Positions 28,502 through 37,001 of a stretch of 64,000 nucleotides of DNA are shown here, piece after piece; the first letter of the stretch is position 1; every line of letters starts with the position of its first letter. This DNA comes from Rosenbergiella gaditana (lineage in GTDB: Bacteria > Pseudomonadota > Gammaproteobacteria > Enterobacterales > Enterobacteriaceae). A model generated the notes under the pieces. That model did not search any database and was not told the DNA's origin. It saw only the letters and a program-made list of their open reading frames with translations. The translations under genes were made by a program, and so were the position numbers. The stretch spans positions 1 through 64,000 of the forward strand of contig NZ_JABBFR010000017.1 of the NCBI RefSeq assembly GCF_018494065.1, in the 5' to 3' direction.

Positions 28502-29161
28502 ATGAATGAACTACGAAAGCACATTGATGATGTACTTACTACAGCATTTAAAAGAGAGTTTTGGCTAGGCCTAAACGAAGAGCTATCAGCTAGTTATTTG
28601 GCTGCGAATGAGACAGCGATTGGGCCAGGTCTGAGGCTTGGTAATTCTGAAATTATAAGATTGCGTCCGCAAATCAGACATTACACGCTTAATGCGGCTT
28701 TGAAACGTGCGGCTGAATATTCGGGATACGTAGTTTCTGATAAAAATACTAATCCTAAGGGGGAGTCTTATGTTGTGGTTGAATCTAACCTTGTACGTAT
28801 CAGCCGCATTGGAACCTCTCACGATAGTTTTAATATAAAAAAGGCTAAGCACCGAACGTTGTTAGCGGAACTTAATCATGAATATGAGGGTTACACTCCT
28901 GATTTCTTTGATTTGAATGAAAAAAATGAGAGTACTGGTTCGTTAGGAGTTTTTATCGTTAATGTAAATCCTCCTTTATTCTCCGATCAAAGTCGTATGC
29001 TGGATTTGAGGATAGTAGTACCTTTCACTAATCTTAAAGGTTTACACTACAGTCGTTCTGTTAGTGAAATTTTAGAACTCTATAATATAGAAAGAGATAA
29101 TGTAGTTCTTGACAAAGCAATCCCTGTATTGAGGAAGCGCTTGAAAGAACAAGAAGGCTAA
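28502..29161 (+). CDS. Cargo module gene 1, unknown
   Basis: A 219-residue soluble protein with no recognised family. The N-terminal half is basic and helical (NAALKRAAEYSGY); the middle has FDLNEKNESTGSLGVF and the C-terminus ends in a charged helix (LRKRLKEQEG). It is AT-rich, has its own promoter candidate, and is followed 12 bases later by an HTH-ImmA/IrrE gene. Pairing with such a protease suggests it may be its target or a toxin-like partner. No function can be assigned. Confidence 0.6.
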   Translation: MNELRKHIDDVLTTAFKREFWLGLNEELSASYLAANETAIGPGLRLGNSEIIRLRPQIRHYTLNAALKRAAEYSGYVVSDKNTNPKGESYVVVESNLVRISRIGTSHDSFNIKKAKHRTLLAELNHEYEGYTPDFFDLNEKNESTGSLGVFIVNVNPPLFSDQSRMLDLRIVVPFTNLKGLHYSRSVSEILELYNIERDNVVLDKAIPVLRKRLKEQEG

Positions 29162-29173
29162 TGTGGTGATCTT

Positions 29174-30376
29174 ATGAGAGTGGGCATAACTGGCTTCGAG
29201 CCTGGACGTTTGACACAAATTAGAGAAGCGAGGGGATTGTCTAAAATCAACCTTGGTCGTTTGGTTGAACGTTCTCCATCAACTATAACTAAGTGGGAAA
29301 ATGGTAATCATTCTCCCGATGCCGAGTCATTGATGGTGCTCAGCGAAACTCTTAATTGTCCAATCAGTTGGTTTACTAAGCCTTTGATGCCAAGAGATCC
29401 AAAACCTGTATTTTTTAGAACTTTGGCTAGCACAGCAAAGGATTTAATCAATACAGCTGATCAATATATGGGGTGGTTGCAGGAAACATCTTTTCTTCTT
29501 CAGGAGTATTTAGAATTTCCTGAATTAAATATTCCCTCAATAGATGTTGACGACCACAGGGCTATAGATGATCAATTAATTGAAAAAGTAGCTCAAAAGT
29601 GCCGTGAAAAATGGGATCTTGGCATAGGTCCCATAAAAAACCTATTGTTAACAATTGAGAATGCTGGAATTATCTGCTCTCAATTTGAGCAGGGTAGTGC
29701 AGTTATGGATGGGTATTCTCAATGGAATGAGATAGAAAATAAGCCTTATATCATTTTAGCTACCGATAAAAATAACTATTATCGTAGCCGTTTTGATGCT
29801 GCACACGAACTCGGACATATTGTATTACATAGGCATATTAATAAACTTGATTTAAATAACTTAAAAAGTATTGAAGATCAGGCAAATAAATTTGCAGCTT
29901 GTTTTATGCTACCTGAGGAGTCTTTTACTGTAGAATTACCTCCTTATCCGACAATCGAAGATTTTGTATCTTTAAAAAGCCGTTGGGGAATGTCAGCGCA
30001 GGCTATGATTTATAGAGCTAAATCGTTGGAGCTCATATCGCCTTTAGAATATCAGCGTATTTATAAAAGTGTGTCAGCAAGAGGTTGGAGAAAGGGAGAG
30101 CCCCTTGACGATTTGACTGCTCCTGAAACGGTGAAGTTGTTACCTAGAAGTGTAAAGCTTTTGTTGGATGAAGGTATATTTACTAAAGCAGGACTACTAG
30201 AAACGCTAGGTATGGCTAGAAGTGACGTTGAAGATTTACTCTCTTTACCTAGATCCTTCTTGAAGGATAGCTCTGTAAAAAATTTGAACAGTTTGGTCAC
30301 TATTAAAAGCACAAACAAAACGCAATATCAGAATGATTCAGATAAAGTTGTAAATCTGTTTGGTAGCAAAGATTGA
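29174..30376 (+). CDS. Cargo module gene 2: HTH plus ImmA/IrrE metalloprotease
   Basis: A 400-residue protein. Residues 10-68 are an XRE helix-turn-helix (LTQIREARGLSKINLGRLVERSPSTITKWENG). Residues 200-265 form the ImmA/IrrE zinc-protease domain with HELGH at 211-215 and an EDQANKFAACFMLP downstream acid region. The last 90 residues look like a flexible tail. Proteins of this class act as antitoxins, ICE regulators or stress-responsive repressor-cleaving proteases. A terminator follows, closing a two-gene unit. Confidence 0.8.
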   Translation: MRVGITGFEPGRLTQIREARGLSKINLGRLVERSPSTITKWENGNHSPDAESLMVLSETLNCPISWFTKPLMPRDPKPVFFRTLASTAKDLINTADQYMGWLQETSFLLQEYLEFPELNIPSIDVDDHRAIDDQLIEKVAQKCREKWDLGIGPIKNLLLTIENAGIICSQFEQGSAVMDGYSQWNEIENKPYIILATDKNNYYRSRFDAAHELGHIVLHRHINKLDLNNLKSIEDQANKFAACFMLPEESFTVELPPYPTIEDFVSLKSRWGMSAQAMIYRAKSLELISPLEYQRIYKSVSARGWRKGEPLDDLTAPETVKLLPRSVKLLLDEGIFTKAGLLETLGMARSDVEDLLSLPRSFLKDSSVKNLNSLVTIKSTNKTQYQNDSDKVVNLFGSKD

Positions 30377-30380
30377 TAAA

Positions 30381-30407
30381 AGGAGCGGTTAATCCGCTCC
30401 TTAGCTT
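30381..30407 (+). terminator. Terminator of the cargo module
   Basis: GGAGCGG (30382-30388) pairs with CCGCTCC (30394-30400) around a five-base loop, followed by a short T-rich tail. It ends the two-gene unit. Confidence 0.75.
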
Positions 30408-30642
30408 TTGTAGATCACATATTCTCCAAGTATTTTAACCCCATCCCAACTCTATTCGAATTTAAACCCTCGTCTTCTCTACACGAAAATTAGTTACGAA
30501 ATAATCCGATACACTGGTTACATGATCAGTAAAAACCATTATATTATTGAAGCTGGCGGGTAATGACTTACCAGCTAAGGTTGGTCCCGTTCATTTGCAG
30601 ATGATGGGGCGGGGCCGATATAAAAACCGTGTGGAGAAAACT

Positions 30643-31530
30643 ATGTCCTTACCAATAAACAGGGCTATTACGTCCGAAAACCGTTTACAATCTGTTCCGC
30701 TTGCTGGCGTATCAGAAAAATTTCCTATTTTGACCTATCGAGATATCCGTGTTGTCACTACCGAAACGCTCGCCCAGGGCTATGGGACTGATGAAGGCAA
30801 TATCAGGCAAAATCTATCCAGAAACCTCCATCGATTCGAGGAGGGAACACACTATTTCCTCCTAACCGGCCAAGAACTTAAGCAGTTTAAGAACAGAGTG
30901 ACTGAAAGTAACTCTGTTGGAAGTAAAGCAAGATCTCTAACACTTTGGACAGAAAAGGGCGCAGCCCGTATGTCGAAGATTGTTGATACCAATCAGGCAT
31001 GGGATTTCTTCGAGAAGCTGGAAGATAGCTATTTCAATTTGCGGGAAGTGCACGGCGTTATGCTGCCCGATATTGACGATCCGATTCAATTGGCTAGAGC
31101 TTGGGCGGATGCGATGGAGGCTAAGCAACAAGCTGAACAACTTACACATAAACAGGCCGAATACATCGAGCATCTGGAAGATCTATTTGCTGAGGGACTG
31201 TCACCGGTTCAATTCTGTAAGCGCCTGAATGGCGTGAACTCTACCAAAATAAGCAGCTACCTGCAGTTCTCCAACTGGCTCTATGATGATAACTCCAACG
31301 GCTCCCATGCTCAGTGGCGCGTTAGGTCTGCTGTGCGGGACAAATACCTGACAGAAAAATCTTCGACGATAACACCAAAGTCGACAGCTAGTTTCACTAC
31401 GTATCAGCCTATTTTATTAAGATCTGGCGCTGTGTGGCTTTATCGCAAGTACCTCAAAGGCCAATTACCGATGAAGGTTACGTGGGATGGTGAGTTTACG
31501 CATGATAGATATTTGGCTGGGGAGGCATAA
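30643..31530 (+). CDS. ORF6N-domain phage protein
   Basis: A 295-residue protein. The ORF6N DNA-binding domain is residues 25-110 (LTYRDIRVVTTETLAQGYGTD, NIRQNLSRNLHRFEEGTHYF, LTGQELKQFKN). The C-terminal part is helical and may be an antirepressor-like domain. The ATG at 30643 follows GGAG and is preferred to an upstream in-frame start. Similar genes act as antirepressors or host-interfering proteins; the role here is inferred. The 240 bases before it contain only short peptides and a small hairpin. Confidence 0.75.
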   Translation: MSLPINRAITSENRLQSVPLAGVSEKFPILTYRDIRVVTTETLAQGYGTDEGNIRQNLSRNLHRFEEGTHYFLLTGQELKQFKNRVTESNSVGSKARSLTLWTEKGAARMSKIVDTNQAWDFFEKLEDSYFNLREVHGVMLPDIDDPIQLARAWADAMEAKQQAEQLTHKQAEYIEHLEDLFAEGLSPVQFCKRLNGVNSTKISSYLQFSNWLYDDNSNGSHAQWRVRSAVRDKYLTEKSSTITPKSTASFTTYQPILLRSGAVWLYRKYLKGQLPMKVTWDGEFTHDRYLAGEA

Positions 31531-31793
31531 TGTCAGGACAATCTAAAGCTAATATCTTCGGTTGCTCAAGCCAACATAAAATAAGAGTGGATCAGCCAAA
31601 GACAGACCTCACCCCTGAACAGTTTTTGGAATTGAAAGAGACCCAAGACTACATAAAGATGCATCCAGATTCGGTATCCATGGGTGATAACGGTGAGATC
31701 TTCTGCAACGATGATTTATCAATACGCTACTTACACCTGCTAGGTAACAAAAAGGTGAAAAAGGCTCTGCGTAAAGCACTGGAGAGCCGATGA
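31530..31793 (+). CDS. Small phage protein, unknown
   Basis: An 87-residue protein starting at an ATG overlapping the ORF6N stop (TAATG), and overlapping DUF968 by four bases. It is acidic in the middle and basic at the end (KKVKKALRKALESR). No family recognised. Confidence 0.6.
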   Translation: MSGQSKANIFGCSSQHKIRVDQPKTDLTPEQFLELKETQDYIKMHPDSVSMGDNGEIFCNDDLSIRYLHLLGNKKVKKALRKALESR

Positions 31794-32797
31794 GAGCAAT
31801 ATTAACCCCAGACGTAGCGCCGCTGACGGGTACCGTAATTTTCAAGCCGGGCAATGAGCTGCTTTCTCTGTTCCGTTCCGGCAAGGTGTTGGTCTCTAAC
31901 GTTCCTGAAAATTTGCGAGATACTCCAGCGGGAAGGCTAAGTGACTCAGACCAACCGCTCATGGATAACCCATCAATTATTGATTTCATGTGCCAGGATG
32001 AAGTAATCGCTGCGGCTGGCGGTAGTGAAGTGCTTCGAGATCACGTAAGGAGATTTCATTGCTGCCAGTTTGAGTCAGAGGAATACCACCATAAGCATTA
32101 CACGACTTTAAAGTCCGGTACCGGTTATGTTTCTCTGTGCTACACGCACGATAATAATTTTCGCGATGTTCATGTCCCGCAACCGCTCCAAGAGGTTGCA
32201 AAGCTGAATACAGCTAATTGGGTGATCGGGAGAGTAATTTATAACCTCTCTCTTCCTGAGGGCCACCAGTTGAACTTACCAGAGCTATGCTGCTGGGCGT
32301 TCTTAAGGGGCTTGGTCCACTTACTACCGGAAGATGTAGTGCGGGCCATCCTAAATCGACCACCAGCAAAGATACTGTCTGGACCTCAAAAGGAATCAAC
32401 AATATTGCCGTTCGATAACTCTGGTCGGCATATCATTGAGGAGGGCGCAGTAGCTGTTAAGCAAGTCTTAGCTATAAGCGTGGATCCGGAATCACCAGAA
32501 TCATTCATGCGCAGACCTAAGCGTAAGCGTTGGGTTAATGAGAAGTACACCAGATGGGTTAAATCTCAATCCTGTGCTTGCTGTGGCCAACCAGCTGACG
32601 ATCCTCACCATATCATCGGGTACGGGCAGGGCGGAATGGGTACCAAAGCACATGACCTTTTTGTGATCCCTCTATGCAGAAAGCATCATGATGAATTACA
32701 CGCAGACCAGGGTAAGTTTGAAAACAAATACGGGACACAGCTTGAGCTGTTTTTCCGATTCTTCGATCACGCGATTGCAGTCGGTGTGATTGGTTAA
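31790..32797 (+). CDS. DUF968 family protein, HNH-like
   Basis: A 335-residue protein. The C-terminal third has CACCGQPADDPHHIIGYG and CRKHHDELH, a zinc-dependent HNH-type nuclease arrangement characteristic of DUF968 in lambdoid phages. The N-terminal part is conserved but unassigned. The gene normally lies just before the late-gene antiterminator, as here. Confidence 0.85.
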   Translation: MRAILTPDVAPLTGTVIFKPGNELLSLFRSGKVLVSNVPENLRDTPAGRLSDSDQPLMDNPSIIDFMCQDEVIAAAGGSEVLRDHVRRFHCCQFESEEYHHKHYTTLKSGTGYVSLCYTHDNNFRDVHVPQPLQEVAKLNTANWVIGRVIYNLSLPEGHQLNLPELCCWAFLRGLVHLLPEDVVRAILNRPPAKILSGPQKESTILPFDNSGRHIIEEGAVAVKQVLAISVDPESPESFMRRPKRKRWVNEKYTRWVKSQSCACCGQPADDPHHIIGYGQGGMGTKAHDLFVIPLCRKHHDELHADQGKFENKYGTQLELFFRFFDHAIAVGVIG

Positions 32798-32819
32798 TTA
32801 TTGGGTGTGGAGACCTATA

Positions 32820-33356
32820 ATGATATATCCATCAGAAGTTGGAACGAGTAACGAGCATTGCCACTTAAACACGCTGGACCGCATCTGGGTACAGGGTAAG
32901 ATCAAGATGTGGGTCCGCTGGTCTACTATAGGCGGCGGTAGCTGTGGGAATATGTTTAACCAGATATTAGCCACGCAGAAGGTATCTAAGGATGCACTGA
33001 ACAAAATTATTCGTGAGTTGCAGAAATCAGGCACTACACATGAGGACTTGTTGAAGTTCTTCCAAGAAATGCTGGACGGGAACAATAAAAGTTACCTTGC
33101 ATTCTGTACTGACGAAGAAGCGTGCAAGATTGATAAGGTAGTAGGGCAGACATTGTCTAGTAATTTAATCCATTTACTGCATGAGAAGTACAGGGGTAAA
33201 GGCCGAAGCATTCGTAGTTTGGCTGAGGAAATGCAGACACAGCACCCAGAACTAAGTTTCATGACTTGCCGACGTAGAATAGATACCTGGCTGAAGTTTG
33301 CTGACTACGCTTTATTCCAGCCTTTATCTGATGCATTTGATAAAAATAAAGCTTGA
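32820..33356 (+). CDS. DUF1133 / Q-type antitermination protein
   Basis: A 178-residue protein starting MIYPSEVG at an ATG at 32820. The blocks WVQGKIKMWVRWSTIGGG and MTCRRRIDTWLKFADYALFQP match DUF1133, a family placed at the position of lambda Q. It would allow RNA polymerase to read through late terminators into lysis and head genes. Function is inferred from family and place. Confidence 0.8.
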   Translation: MIYPSEVGTSNEHCHLNTLDRIWVQGKIKMWVRWSTIGGGSCGNMFNQILATQKVSKDALNKIIRELQKSGTTHEDLLKFFQEMLDGNNKSYLAFCTDEEACKIDKVVGQTLSSNLIHLLHEKYRGKGRSIRSLAEEMQTQHPELSFMTCRRRIDTWLKFADYALFQPLSDAFDKNKA

Positions 33357-33428
33357 TATTTGAACCAAGAAATGGTCATATATACGTATGCTTGCAGTGC
33401 TGTATCTAGCTGAAGCAACAAAATTCTA

Positions 33429-33454
33429 AAGCCCGCTCATTGCGGGTTTTTTTT
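33429..33454 (+). terminator. Terminator after the antiterminator gene
   Basis: GCCCGC (33431-33436) pairs with GCGGGT (33442-33447) and is followed by eight T's. This would be the late terminator over which a Q-like protein acts. Confidence 0.85.
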
Positions 33455-33581
33455 ATACCTAAACTTTGATTAATACCATCCAGGGCACTTATTAGCCTTC
33501 TGAATTTCAACATCTACTTCTTATCTTGCTGTGCTTCCAGAACAGAGTTATCTGTACGTCACTTATTTAAAAGGTGATGAA

Positions 33582-33773
33582 ATGATGACTACGCAAAGCA
33601 TGACAAAAGAGGCAATTTCTGTACTTTGCCAGATTAACCAAAACCCTATAACTGTTATTGAGCTGACTAAGCTAACAGGCTTTAGTGAGCCTTACTGTGA
33701 TTTGGTTTTAACTCAGATGGAAATGGCCGGGCTGGTGGTTAAAGAAGAAGGATGTTTCATACGTTGCCAATAA
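33582..33773 (+). CDS. Small winged-helix phage protein
   Basis: A 63-residue protein starting MMTTQSMTKEAISVL, with a winged-helix look (ITVIELTKLTGFSEPYCDLVLTQMEMAGLVV). The AAGGTGATG site supports the ATG at 33582 or 33585. It is the first gene after the late terminator and may be regulatory. Confidence 0.55.
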   Translation: MMTTQSMTKEAISVLCQINQNPITVIELTKLTGFSEPYCDLVLTQMEMAGLVVKEEGCFIRCQ

Positions 33774-33920
33774 GGCTTTATCTTTGTGGAATGGGCGGCT
33801 GGAAGGGTGTTGACGCACTCAACCAGCCATCTGCTCATAATGTCGGATCACAAGCAAACCAAGGCCCACTGCTTTCGCGCAAAAGCGTAGTGAGCCTATC
33901 ACGTTGATGCTGACTGATCT
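33774..33920 (+). ncRNA. Structured intergenic, candidate small RNA
   Basis: Two strong hairpins are packed into 147 bases without a gene: GGCTG...GTTGA/TCAACCAGCC, and CACTGCTTT/AAAGC-TAGTG. There is no clean terminator. Nothing else explains this conserved-looking structure between the wHTH gene and the methyltransferase. Low confidence that it is transcribed as an RNA. Confidence 0.3.
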
Positions 33921-34991
33921 ATGAAAAATACTGTAAAAATAAACAGTGGAAAGCTGTTTAATGCTGACTGCTTAGAAGTTCTCCAATCTCTGCCTGATAA
34001 CTGTGTCGATCTGATAGTTACAGATCCCCCTTACTTCAAAGTTAAGCCTAACGGCTGGGATAACCAGTGGCGTGGTGATGAAGATTACCTAAAGTGGTTA
34101 GATAGCTGCCTTGCTGAGTTCTGGCGCGTTCTTAAACCAGCAGGAAGTCTTTATCTATTCTGTGGTCACCGGCTATCGGCAGATACAGAGATAATGATGA
34201 GATCTCGCTTTAATATCCTAAACCATATCATCTGGGCTAAACCCAGTGGCCATTGGAATGGGTGCAATAAAGAAAGCCTGAGGAGTTACTTCCCTGCAAC
34301 AGAACGTATTATCTTCGCTGAACATTATCTCGGCCCTTATCGCGGTAAAGATAATGAATACCAAGCTAAGTGTGATGACCTTAAGAGGCATATCTTAACG
34401 CCTCTTATTGATTACTTCCGTAATGCTAAACAGTCATTAGGGATCAGCACTAAAGAGATTGCAGCCGTCACAGGTAAAAAGAATATGGCTTCACATTGGT
34501 TTAGTGGAAGCCAGTGGCAGCTACCCAACGAGGAAGATTACTTAAAGCTGCAGTCCTACTTTAACGAATTAGCGGCAAAACGGAATACTGAAAACCCCTT
34601 AGACTCTTCGCATGACCCACTCTTTGAGAGTTATCAATCATTGTCTAAACAGTATCGTGAGCTAGTTGAGGAATATCGACAGCTAAGACGCTATTTTGGT
34701 GTAACCGTAAACGTTCCCTATACAGATGTGTGGCATCACAAGCCCGTCCAGTTTTACCCGGGCAAGCACCCTTGTGAAAAGCCAGCAGACATGCTGAAAC
34801 AAATTATTGAAGCCAGTAGCCGCCCCGGCGACCTGGTAGCAGATTTCTTCATGGGTTCCGGATCAACGTTAAAGGCAGCTCTTTCTACCGGAAGAAATGT
34901 AATAGGCGTTGAACTTGAAGAAGAACGCTTTAACTCCACGGTTGAAGAAGTTCAGGACCTACTCTCCACACTCCACCCTGACAAAGGGTAA
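33921..34991 (+). CDS. Site-specific DNA methyltransferase (N6-adenine/N4-cytosine)
   Basis: A 356-residue enzyme of circularly permuted type: the catalytic motif DPPYF comes first (residues 35-39), then a long variable target-recognition part, then the SAM-binding motif DFFMGSGST near the end. No restriction partner is present, so it is an orphan enzyme. It would mark phage or host DNA; recognition sequence unknown. It is the third DNA methyltransferase of the prophage. Confidence 0.88.
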   Translation: MKNTVKINSGKLFNADCLEVLQSLPDNCVDLIVTDPPYFKVKPNGWDNQWRGDEDYLKWLDSCLAEFWRVLKPAGSLYLFCGHRLSADTEIMMRSRFNILNHIIWAKPSGHWNGCNKESLRSYFPATERIIFAEHYLGPYRGKDNEYQAKCDDLKRHILTPLIDYFRNAKQSLGISTKEIAAVTGKKNMASHWFSGSQWQLPNEEDYLKLQSYFNELAAKRNTENPLDSSHDPLFESYQSLSKQYRELVEEYRQLRRYFGVTVNVPYTDVWHHKPVQFYPGKHPCEKPADMLKQIIEASSRPGDLVADFFMGSGSTLKAALSTGRNVIGVELEEERFNSTVEEVQDLLSTLHPDKG

Positions 34992-35042
34992 TTATTCCCC
35001 TCACCCGAGCGGGATGAACACACCGCACATTGAGGGGGCGTA

Positions 35043-35426
35043 ATGTCCGAACCTATATCCGGTACCGGAGCTGCTGCAACAGCCCTTACCGGGGTAAGTC
35101 TCTATGGCTTACTTACTGGCGCTGATTACGGCGTGTTGTTTGGGGCCTTTGTTGGCGCGACGTACTATATCGCATCAACAACTGATCTCAGCCATATACG
35201 CCGCATCGCCTATTTCTTTGTCTCGTATTTATCTGGCGTGCTTTGTTCAGGGCTGGTGGGCTCATACCTCACTCACTGGACAGGTTACACCGATCAAAAG
35301 CTAGATGCCTTGGGAGCGGTAATTGTCTCAGCGTTAGCAATCAAAGCACTGACGGCAATCAGTAATTACGACCTTACCAATTTCCTTGGGCGATTCCGCG
35401 GAGGAAGTGGCAATGCCAATAAATGA
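35043..35426 (+). CDS. Putative holin (first)
   Basis: A 127-residue membrane protein with three to four hydrophobic segments (residues 25-45, 55-75, 90-108) and a polar C-terminus, matching phage holin families. It precedes a second holin-like gene and the endolysin. Holins make the membrane lesion that releases the endolysin. It overlaps the next gene by 14 bases. Confidence 0.75.
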   Translation: MSEPISGTGAAATALTGVSLYGLLTGADYGVLFGAFVGATYYIASTTDLSHIRRIAYFFVSYLSGVLCSGLVGSYLTHWTGYTDQKLDALGAVIVSALAIKALTAISNYDLTNFLGRFRGGSGNANK

Positions 35427-35691
35427 TTATCCAGCGATGGTTAATGCGATCTTAAGCCTATTAATTGTGTTGGCCATCTCGTTCTATCGTCGCGGCGATG
35501 CTAACCATCGCCCGTATATCTCATGGCTGGCTTGGCTGGTGGTCGTTATCTACGGCAACGTGCCGATCCGTTATTTGGTTGGCTTGTACCACCACACACA
35601 TTGGGCCATTGTCCTCGTAAACTTAATAGTCTGTGTCACCGTATTCAGGGTACGGGGTAACTTGGCGCGGATTGTTGATCTGAGAATCTAA
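35413..35691 (+). CDS. Putative 3TM holin (second)
   Basis: A 92-residue protein with three hydrophobic helices (NAILSLLIVLAISF, WLAWLVVVIYG, HWAIVLVNLIVCVTVF), the size and topology of phage 3TM holins. GAGG lies seven bases before the ATG at 35413. A pair of holin-like proteins can act as holin and antiholin; which is which is unknown. Confidence 0.78.
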   Translation: MPINDYPAMVNAILSLLIVLAISFYRRGDANHRPYISWLAWLVVVIYGNVPIRYLVGLYHHTHWAIVLVNLIVCVTVFRVRGNLARIVDLRI

Positions 35692-35692
35692 G

Positions 35693-36304
35693 ATGAATAT
35701 TCAACAATTTCAGAAGGCGGCTAATATCAGCGCCGGATTAGCCACGCGTTGGTTTCAACCTATCACTGATGCAATGGCCGAGTTTGGGATTACTGCAGGA
35801 ACTGACAAGGCCATGTTTATTGCTCAAGTTGGGCATGAATCAGGTGGATTTACCGCAGTAAAAGAGAGCTTTAATTACACGCCTGCAACCTTATTAACCA
35901 CATTCGGCTCACGAATTACCAATCAGCAAGCTTATGCACTGGGCCGCTCTTCTGGCAAACCAGCTAAGCAAGAAGCGATCGCTAACCTTGTTTACTACAA
36001 CCGCATGGGTAATAAGGCTCGCGATGATGGTTGGAAGTATCGAGGTCGGGGTCTAATCCAGATTACTGGGCTAGAGAATTACGCCAAGTGCGGTGCTGGA
36101 ATTAAAGCTGATTTACTGTCTGAACCTCAATTACTTGAGAGCGATATTAATGCGGCACGATCTGCTGCCTGGTTCTTTACCAGTGAGAGTTGCATGCTTT
36201 ATAGCGGCGATGTTGAGCGAGTGACTCTTATCATTAATGGCGGTCATAACGGGATTGATGATCGCAAGCGGCGTTTCAATATCGCCCAATCAGTATTGGC
36301 TTAA
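35693..36304 (+). CDS. GH19-family endolysin
   Basis: A 203-residue lysozyme-like enzyme that cuts peptidoglycan. The glycoside hydrolase family 19 pattern is clear: MFIAQVGHESGGF with the catalytic Glu near residue 51, SFNYTPATLLTTF, YYNRMGN and GWKYRGRGLIQITGLENY. No signal peptide, so release depends on the holins. Confidence 0.93.
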   Translation: MNIQQFQKAANISAGLATRWFQPITDAMAEFGITAGTDKAMFIAQVGHESGGFTAVKESFNYTPATLLTTFGSRITNQQAYALGRSSGKPAKQEAIANLVYYNRMGNKARDDGWKYRGRGLIQITGLENYAKCGAGIKADLLSEPQLLESDINAARSAAWFFTSESCMLYSGDVERVTLIINGGHNGIDDRKRRFNIAQSVLA

Positions 36305-36306
36305 TT

Positions 36307-36831
36307 ATGAAGACTGAGTCACTGATCGCTGCAGCCATTATGGCTTTGATTGTTATCGCTATCCTCGTTTGCTCTGGTGCTGCGTATCGTTATAAAGCAG
36401 CAGTCGACCAGAAAAACGAGGCGGTTGGTCAAGTAGCGCTACAGGGTACGGTGATTCAAGCCCAGCAAACGCAGCAGGTGTTGTTCAATGAGCAAGCCAA
36501 GACGACCAGTAACGAGAATCAAGCCGTTAAGGTTAATTCAGATAATGTGGTGGTTAAATATCGTGACACGTTACGACTTGAAAAGACCTGTGATTACGCT
36601 GTGCCTGCTGGCATTGCTAACGGGTTGCTCCAGTACACGAACCGTTTACGTGCCAGCGCAGTGTCAGGCCCTACCAGCAAGCCTAACGGACCAGGTACTG
36701 GCCCCGCTGCCTCCGGCAAAATGACTTACTGCCAAGCTGTGCTCTGGATTAATCCATTACTGGCAGCTATTGAGCAGGCCAACAACCAACTCTCTGCCAT
36801 TCGGCAACTTCAAGAACAAGGGAAACAATAA
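36307..36831 (+). CDS. Rz-like i-spanin
   Basis: A 174-residue protein with one N-terminal transmembrane helix (residues 7-28) and a long helical periplasmic part with coiled-coil character (QQTQQVLFNEQAKTTSNEN). It is the inner-membrane half of the spanin that fuses membranes at lysis. The outer half is nested within it in another frame. Proline/glycine-rich linker in the middle (TSKPNGPGTGPAASG). Confidence 0.85.
   Translation: MKTESLIAAAIMALIVIAILVCSGAAYRYKAAVDQKNEAVGQVALQGTVIQAQQTQQVLFNEQAKTTSNENQAVKVNSDNVVVKYRDTLRLEKTCDYAVPAGIANGLLQYTNRLRASAVSGPTSKPNGPGTGPAASGKMTYCQAVLWINPLLAAIEQANNQLSAIRQLQEQGKQ
36578..36724 (+). CDS. Rz1-like o-spanin lipoprotein (nested, TTG start)
   Basis: A 48-residue frame inside Rz, starting at a TTG and reading LKRPVITLCLLALLTGCSS. 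The lipobox LTGC gives a lipidated Cys near residue 15, and the mature part is proline-rich. Length, lipobox and nested position match Rz1 partners. The start codon is inferred; no other Rz1 candidate exists. Confidence 0.78.
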   Translation: MKRPVITLCLLALLTGCSSTRTVYVPAQCQALPASLTDQVLAPLPPAK

Positions 36832-36998
36832 TGACCGGCATCCAGCTATTAATGCTGTGTTTTAGTACGGCTGTATCTGCGCTGTTATTGATTAGCGGCG
36901 GGTACAAAGTGATCCGTAACTTTATCGCAGCGAAGTTTGAAAGCGCGGTTGCAGCCAAGGCCGCAGCCAAAGACACCAGCAAAACAGAAGGCCAATAA
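36831..36998 (+). CDS. Small single-span membrane protein
   Basis: A 55-residue protein: ATG overlaps the Rz stop (TAATG). One hydrophobic helix (residues 4-23) is followed by an Ala/Lys-rich helix. Unknown function; the position in the lysis cassette suggests a role in lysis control. Confidence 0.55.
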   Translation: MTGIQLLMLCFSTAVSALLLISGGYKVIRNFIAAKFESAVAAKAAAKDTSKTEGQ

Positions 36999-37001
36999 CA
37001 G

